Shown piece by piece: positions 59,656 through 64,000 of a stretch of 64,000 nucleotides of DNA (position 1 is its first letter; each line of letters begins with the position of its first letter). The DNA lies in contig NZ_CP047029.1 in the NCBI RefSeq assembly GCF_009796805.1, positions 1,043,501 to 1,107,500 of the forward strand. The letters are read 5' to 3'. The stretch comes from Algibacter sp. L1A34 (GTDB taxonomy: Bacteria > Bacteroidota > Bacteroidia > Flavobacteriales > Flavobacteriaceae). The notes below the pieces were generated by a model, which was not told the DNA's origin, made no database searches, and saw only the letters and a list, made by a program, of their open reading frames with translations. A program made the translations under genes and the position numbers.

Positions 59656-61422
59656 ATGTTTCCAATTGATATTCGAACCCTTTATTTATGCTTCACTCTA
59701 ATTAATATTATTAATATAGTGTTGATTAGCTCCTTACATTTTCAGGTAAAAAAGAGGTTCTCTGGCACTTTTATAATACTCATAAGCTTCTACTTTAGTG
59801 CCGTAGGAAATGTTTTAATATTTTTTCGTGGTTTTGTTCCCGATTGGGCTTCTATACCTTTAGGCAACGTTCTACTTATTTCGTCGTTAATTGCATTATT
59901 AATGGGCTTAGAACAATTTATTGATAAAAAAGGAAGCCATATTCACAACTACATTCTAACCGCTATTTTTCTTCTTGTACATTCTTATTACACCTTTATT
60001 GAGCCTAATTTAAATGCTAGAAATATAAATATTGCCCTAGCCTATGTTATTATTAGTTATCAAATTGCTTTTTTAGTGTTTAAAAAAACACCAAAACCTA
60101 TGCGCAGAATAACGCGCTCTATTGGGTATCTTTTTTGTGCTGTTTTTATTATACAATGCATTCACATTATTTACAACTTACAAAAAAAAGAAGCTATATC
60201 AGATTATTTTAAATCTACATCTATAGAATCGCTATTTCTTTTATCTTGGATTATTATTACCATTCTTATGCCATATATTATAACCTTAATGTATAATAAG
60301 CGCTTAGTTCTAAATATAAACAAACAAGAAGAAAAGTTCTCCAAAGCCTTCCATGCCGCTCCCTTTGTTATTACATTATCAAAATTTAGCGATGGTAAAA
60401 TTTTTGAAGTAAATAAAAGTGTAGAAACCATTTCGGACTACAAAACAGAAGATTTAATAGGCATGAATTCTGCCGAACTAAATTTATGGGGACAGAAGAG
60501 TGATCGTCAAAAATTCTTATCAAGCTTAAGCTCAAAAGGTTTTGTTAAAGAAAACGAATATATATTTCGAAAAAAATCTGGAGAGCTGTTCCCTGGATTA
60601 ATGACAGCACAAGTGATTAACATTAATAATGAAGATTGTATTATTTCCGTAATAAATGATATTAGTAATAGAAAAAAAGCAGAGTTAAATCTAAGAAATA
60701 GTGAAGCCACTTTAAGAGAATTAAACTCCACAAAAGATAAGTTTTTCTCGATAATTGCACACGATTTGCGAACACCTTTTAATGGTATTATAGGCTTTAG
60801 TCAAATATTAAGCGACCAAATTAAAGAGAAAAACTACGAAGATATTGATGAGTATGCCGAAATTATCCAAACCTCATCAGAGCACGCCATGGCTTTACTA
60901 TCCAACCTCATGGAGTGGTCGAGATCTCAATCTGGACAAATGAAATTTAACCCAGAGTATATCGATTTAATCACTTTGATACAAAAGACCTTAGAATTAC
61001 TAAAAACCTCTTCGGAACAAAAACAAATAAGCATTAACCTTGACGCACCCACTAACATTATTGTGTATGCCGATAAAAAGATGATAGAAACAATACTACG
61101 AAACCTTATCTCTAACGCCATAAAGTTTACTCCTCAAAATGGAGTTATTAGCATAAATGCTGAAGAAAACGAAACCGAGCACCTCATATCTATAATAGAT
61201 AGTGGTGTTGGTATTGCGAATGCTAACCTTGAAAAACTTTTTCAAATAGATAGATTGCACTCAACCTCTGGTACAAACGATGAAAGTGGAACAGGACTAG
61301 GACTAATACTATGTAAAGATTTTATTGATTACCATAAAGGAAAAATTTGGGCAGAAAGCGAAGTTGGCGTAGGCACCAACATGCAATTTTGCCTACCAAA
61401 AATAAATCCTTCAACGAATTAA
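59656..61422 (+). CDS. PAS-domain sensor histidine kinase
   Basis: A 588-residue kinase: six to seven membrane segments in residues 1-215, a PAS domain (about 225-340: FHAAPFVITLSKFSDGKIFEVNKSVE, IFRKKSGELFPGLM), phosphoacceptor His369 in FFSIIAHDLRTPFNGIIGFSQIL, and a HATPase with NLISNAIKFTPQNG, IIDSGVGIANANLEKLF and GTGLGLILCKDFIDYHKG. The multi-pass N-terminus is a 7TM-type sensor. No response regulator is next to it, so it is an orphan sensor. Confidence 0.9.
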   Translation: MFPIDIRTLYLCFTLINIINIVLISSLHFQVKKRFSGTFIILISFYFSAVGNVLIFFRGFVPDWASIPLGNVLLISSLIALLMGLEQFIDKKGSHIHNYILTAIFLLVHSYYTFIEPNLNARNINIALAYVIISYQIAFLVFKKTPKPMRRITRSIGYLFCAVFIIQCIHIIYNLQKKEAISDYFKSTSIESLFLLSWIIITILMPYIITLMYNKRLVLNINKQEEKFSKAFHAAPFVITLSKFSDGKIFEVNKSVETISDYKTEDLIGMNSAELNLWGQKSDRQKFLSSLSSKGFVKENEYIFRKKSGELFPGLMTAQVININNEDCIISVINDISNRKKAELNLRNSEATLRELNSTKDKFFSIIAHDLRTPFNGIIGFSQILSDQIKEKNYEDIDEYAEIIQTSSEHAMALLSNLMEWSRSQSGQMKFNPEYIDLITLIQKTLELLKTSSEQKQISINLDAPTNIIVYADKKMIETILRNLISNAIKFTPQNGVISINAEENETEHLISIIDSGVGIANANLEKLFQIDRLHSTSGTNDESGTGLGLILCKDFIDYHKGKIWAESEVGVGTNMQFCLPKINPSTN

Positions 61423-61543
61423 GGATCGGTAAATATCATGCTTACAAACTTATATAAGTTATAATAAATCACTCTTATATTTCAAGAAAATAATAGAAGT
61501 CTATTATCGTTTTACAAATTACATTTTTAGTATTTTAGTCTTT

Positions 61544-62323
61544 ATGAATAAAATTGATATTCGCACTGTAGATGTTACACAATATGTGCATCCGTTAAGA
61601 GAAGGAGGTTCACTCCCGGCCATAGTTAAAGCCGATGATGGTTTTCTATATGTATTAAAATTTAGAGGTGCCGGACAAGGCAAAAAAGCATTAATTGCTG
61701 AGTTTATTGGCGGAGAAATGGCACGCGCCATTGGCTTAAAGGTTCCTGAATTGGTCTTTATGAATTTAGACGACTCGTTTAGTAAAACCGAACCAGATGA
61801 AGAAATCCAAGACTTACTTAAATTTAGTGTAGGGTTGAATTTAGGCTTACATTTTTTATCAAGCGCGATTACTTACGACCCGTTGGTTAGCACAACAGAC
61901 AGCTTAACAGCATCTAAAGTGGTGCTTTTAGATAGTATTATTAGTAATATTGACAGAACTGCAAAGAACACCAATTTATTACAATGGAATAAAGAACTTT
62001 GGGTGATAGATAATGGCGCTAGTTTTTATTTTCATCACGACTGGAAAAATTGGGAGAACCATTTAACCAGAACATTTCCGTTAATAAAAGACCATGTGCT
62101 TTTACAAAAAGCCACACGTTTAAAAGAAGCTTCGATAGAAATTAAAGACCTGCTAAGTGAAGTTAAAATTGCAGAAATAATATCTAATATACCTGAAGAT
62201 TGGCTTATAAGCGAATCGGATACTATGAGTAGTGATGACATGAGAGCAGCTTATATTGAGTTTATAAATTCGAGATATTCTAAGATTGATTTACTAGTTA
62301 AAGAAGCTGAAGATGCAAGATAG
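61544..62323 (+). CDS. HipA-like (HipA_2 type) kinase
   Basis: A 259-residue protein with a short HipA-like kinase fold: nucleotide-binding lysine K39 in FLYVLKFRGAGQG, a catalytic loop SNIDRTAKNTNLL with D137 and N142/N144, and the metal-binding IDNGASF with D156. It lacks the N-terminal part of classical HipA, and no HipB-type DNA-binding partner is present. Instead the DUF3037 gene overlaps its end by 11 bases. Toxin, signalling or housekeeping roles are all possible. Confidence 0.8.
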   Translation: MNKIDIRTVDVTQYVHPLREGGSLPAIVKADDGFLYVLKFRGAGQGKKALIAEFIGGEMARAIGLKVPELVFMNLDDSFSKTEPDEEIQDLLKFSVGLNLGLHFLSSAITYDPLVSTTDSLTASKVVLLDSIISNIDRTAKNTNLLQWNKELWVIDNGASFYFHHDWKNWENHLTRTFPLIKDHVLLQKATRLKEASIEIKDLLSEVKIAEIISNIPEDWLISESDTMSSDDMRAAYIEFINSRYSKIDLLVKEAEDAR

Positions 62324-62696
62324 ATATACATTTGAGTACGCCGTTATTAGAGTTGTACCTAAGGTAGAACGCGAAGAATTTTTTAATGTTGGAGTTATTC
62401 TTTTTTCGAAGCGTAAAAAATTTCTTGGTATAAAATATTATATAAACCCACATAAACTAAAAGCGTTTTCTCCGGAAGTAGAATTGGAGTTATTTAATGA
62501 TTATTTAAAAGCTTGGGAACTGGTTTGCGCCGGAAACCCAAATGGAGGTAGAATAGAAAGGATGGAACTATCGGATAGGTTTAGATGGTTAACAGCTTGC
62601 AGAAGCACCATTATACAAAGCTCTAAAACACATTCTGGATTGTGCGATAATCCTGAAAAAATGCTAGAAGATATTTTTAATAGCCATGTGCTATAA
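62313..62696 (+). CDS. DUF3037 family protein
   Basis: A 127-residue cytoplasmic protein recognised as DUF3037 by FEYAVIRVVPKVEREEFFNVGVILFSK. It is paired with HipA-like kinases in other bacteria, and here the 11-base overlap indicates translational coupling. It may be a substrate, inhibitor or cofactor of the kinase; the direction of the relationship cannot be read from sequence. Confidence 0.82.
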   Translation: MQDRYTFEYAVIRVVPKVEREEFFNVGVILFSKRKKFLGIKYYINPHKLKAFSPEVELELFNDYLKAWELVCAGNPNGGRIERMELSDRFRWLTACRSTIIQSSKTHSGLCDNPEKMLEDIFNSHVL

Positions 62697-62748
62697 ATAA
62701 GCAAACTCACAAAAATTCATTGAGAAAAACTAACCTTAGCTGATGAGC

Positions 62749-62846
62749 GCGTTAGGGATTGAACGGCCTGTTTGAAATCCTTTTTGTTTTTGCGAAAAAA
62801 CAAAAAGATTGAGTAGTAAAAGCCCGACCCTTTTCGGGTAACGCCC
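62749..62846 (+). repeat. Structured intergenic repeat, copy 2 (candidate RNA element)
   Basis: GCGTTA at 62749-62754 pairs with TAACGC at 62839-62844. The first block (GGGATTGAACGGC, TGTTTGAAATCCTTTTT) and third block (GATTGAGTAGT.AAAGCCCGAC) match copy 1 almost base for base. Its hairpins differ: CTTTTTGTTTTT/AAAAACAAAAAG instead of the shorter A/T stem, and ACCC/GGGT instead of the 13-bp stem. It lies between two convergent gene ends. Confidence 0.75.
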
Positions 62847-62854
62847 AAAAAAAA

Positions 62855-64000
62855 TTAAAATCCTAGTATAGCCTTTGCTATAAGAAAATAGATAAGTATT
62901 CCAAAAATATCATTACTTGTAGTGATAAACGGCCCTGTGGCAATAGCAGGATCAACACCACGTTTATCTAAAATAATAGGCACAAACGTACCGATTAATG
63001 CAGCCATAATGATAACGGTAATTAGTGCGATACCAATAGTCATAGACACAAGATACGAGGTTTTAAAGCCAAAGTGACTGATAAGCAAAACGATGAGCGC
63101 AATGGCAACACCATTTACTAAACCAAGCGAAAATTCTTTAAGTAAACGTTTTAACAATTTACCCTTTATTGTATTGTTTGCTAGACCTTGAACTACAATA
63201 GCTGAAGATTGTACGCCAACGTTTCCGGCAGTTGCCTGGATAAGCGGAATGAATAGCAGTAACTCTGTATATTTAAGCATCGCTCCCGTAAAACCACTAA
63301 TAATACTTGCGGCTCCAAGCCCTCCAAACATACCAATAAGTAACCACGGTAGGCGGGCTTTGGTAAGTTCCCAAATACTATCATCGGCTTCTACATCTTG
63401 CGAGATACCGGCAGCTAATTGGTAATCTTTTTCAGCTTCTTCTTTTATGATATCTACAATATCATCGATGGTAATACGGCCTAAAAGAATTTGTTTTCCA
63501 TCGACTACAGGAATAGCTTCTAAATCGTATTTAACCATAACTTGAGCGACAACTTCAACGCTATCGTGCACATTTACAGAATCGACACTTGAGATATAAA
63601 TATCAGCAATTTTTTGTTCATTCTTTGCAACAATAAGATCTTTTAACGATAGACGACCTACGAGTTTGCCTTGTTTATTTACAACATAAACGGAGTGTAC
63701 ACGAGTAACCTCTTCGGCTTGGCCACGAATACGACGTAAACAACCGGCAACCGTCCAGGTATCATAAACTTTCACAAGTTCTTTTGCCATGAGTCCACCT
63801 GCGGTATCTTCATCATAGGCTAAAAGTTCAGTAATTTCAGCTCTATGTTCTTCATCTATTATTTGAGCAATAACTTCTTGCTGGCGTTCTTCTGGGAGTT
63901 CGGCAATAATATCGGCAGCATCATCGGTGTCAAGCTCCTCAATTTCATCGGCGATTTCTTTGGCTGAAAGATTTTTTAATACTTTTTCTCGATTATCTTC
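62855..64000 (-). CDS. mgtE: Magnesium transporter MgtE (start beyond window)
   Basis: Mg2+ channel of the inner membrane. Reading continues through position 64000 without a stop: the N-terminal MgtE_N domain (DIIAELPEERQQEVIAQIIDEEHRAEITELLAYDEDTAGGLM) runs into two CBS domains (about 90 to 210 residues into the visible part) and five membrane segments, with the pore-region motif IPLIQATAGNVGVQSSAI and the C-terminal FITTSNDIFGILIYFLIAKAIL. The CBS-controlled gate closes at high cytosolic Mg2+. An internal ATG at 63790 is not the real start because the frame stays open and homologous upstream. Confidence 0.96.
   Translation of the reverse strand, partial: EDNREKVLKNLSAKEIADEIEELDTDDAADIIAELPEERQQEVIAQIIDEEHRAEITELLAYDEDTAGGLMAKELVKVYDTWTVAGCLRRIRGQAEEVTRVHSVYVVNKQGKLVGRLSLKDLIVAKNEQKIADIYISSVDSVNVHDSVEVVAQVMVKYDLEAIPVVDGKQILLGRITIDDIVDIIKEEAEKDYQLAAGISQDVEADDSIWELTKARLPWLLIGMFGGLGAASIISGFTGAMLKYTELLLFIPLIQATAGNVGVQSSAIVVQGLANNTIKGKLLKRLLKEFSLGLVNGVAIALIVLLISHFGFKTSYLVSMTIGIALITVIIMAALIGTFVPIILDKRGVDPAIATGPFITTSNDIFGILIYFLIAKAILGF

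Overview
The window is AT-rich chromosomal DNA from a member of the Flavobacteriaceae (Bacteroidota), most likely marine. The main evidence is: promoter -7 boxes of the Bacteroidota type TAnnTTTG with no Shine-Dalgarno pattern; flavobacterial protein families (DUF3098, DUF3127, DUF4301, DUF3109, DUF2490); a ribonucleotide reductase whose ATP-cone sits on the small subunit; an archaeal-type prenylglyceryl-phosphate synthase; and a PL7-like alginate lyase lipoprotein. It is mostly ordinary core genome. I see no phage, IS element, CRISPR array, rRNA or tRNA gene.

Layout. 1-9 kb: leuS (cut by the window edge), an EamA transporter, ftsX, a stand-alone trpB, DUF3098, a glycerate kinase, uppP-truB, a TonB-like membrane protein and a thioredoxin-fold protein. 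9-13.4 kb: tag, a DUF2490 outer-membrane protein and a LytS/LytTR-type two-component pair. 13.4-18.3 kb: five same-strand genes of largely unknown function (two sharing a duplicated domain, a lipoprotein, a possible small-barrel protein, and a soluble M48 metalloprotease with a TerB-like tail). This is the best candidate for an undescribed system. 18.4-24.5 kb: PL7-like lyase, aat, DUF3127 with an SSB-like tail, a flavin reductase, a sensor kinase, HIT, greA. 24.5-31.4 kb (minus strand): a TonB-dependent receptor behind a TPP riboswitch, preceded by a six-gene operon (phosphopantetheinyl transferase, GGGPS, PnuC-type transporter, NadR-like kinase, DUF4301, arfB). 31.5-42 kb: ahcY, tyrS, an Ig-like lipoprotein, ComF, glyS, an Lrp regulator, an OmpA lipoprotein, exonuclease III. 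42-50 kb: a 1140-residue outer-membrane protein, an M28 peptidase, nrdB-nrdA. 50-64 kb: DUF3109, a marC operon, pckA, a saccharopine-dehydrogenase-like protein, tadA, a TonB-like protein, dxs, a PAS sensor kinase, a HipA-like kinase with DUF3037, and mgtE (cut by the window edge).

Features that ordinary gene calling would miss: a structured intergenic repeat in three copies (about 32.99-33.14, 39.92-40.03 and 62.75-62.85 kb) with hairpins that differ in sequence but stay paired; a polar decamer GCTTTCGCGG found four times, always on the + strand; several genes whose -7 box lies 4-5 nt from the start codon, implying leaderless transcripts (uppP, the LytS kinase, glyS, tadA, dxs); and a perfect 16-bp palindrome before the lyase gene. 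Several start codons were moved from the longest ORF to better-supported internal starts; the reasons are given per gene. All family assignments come from reading motifs, not from database searches.
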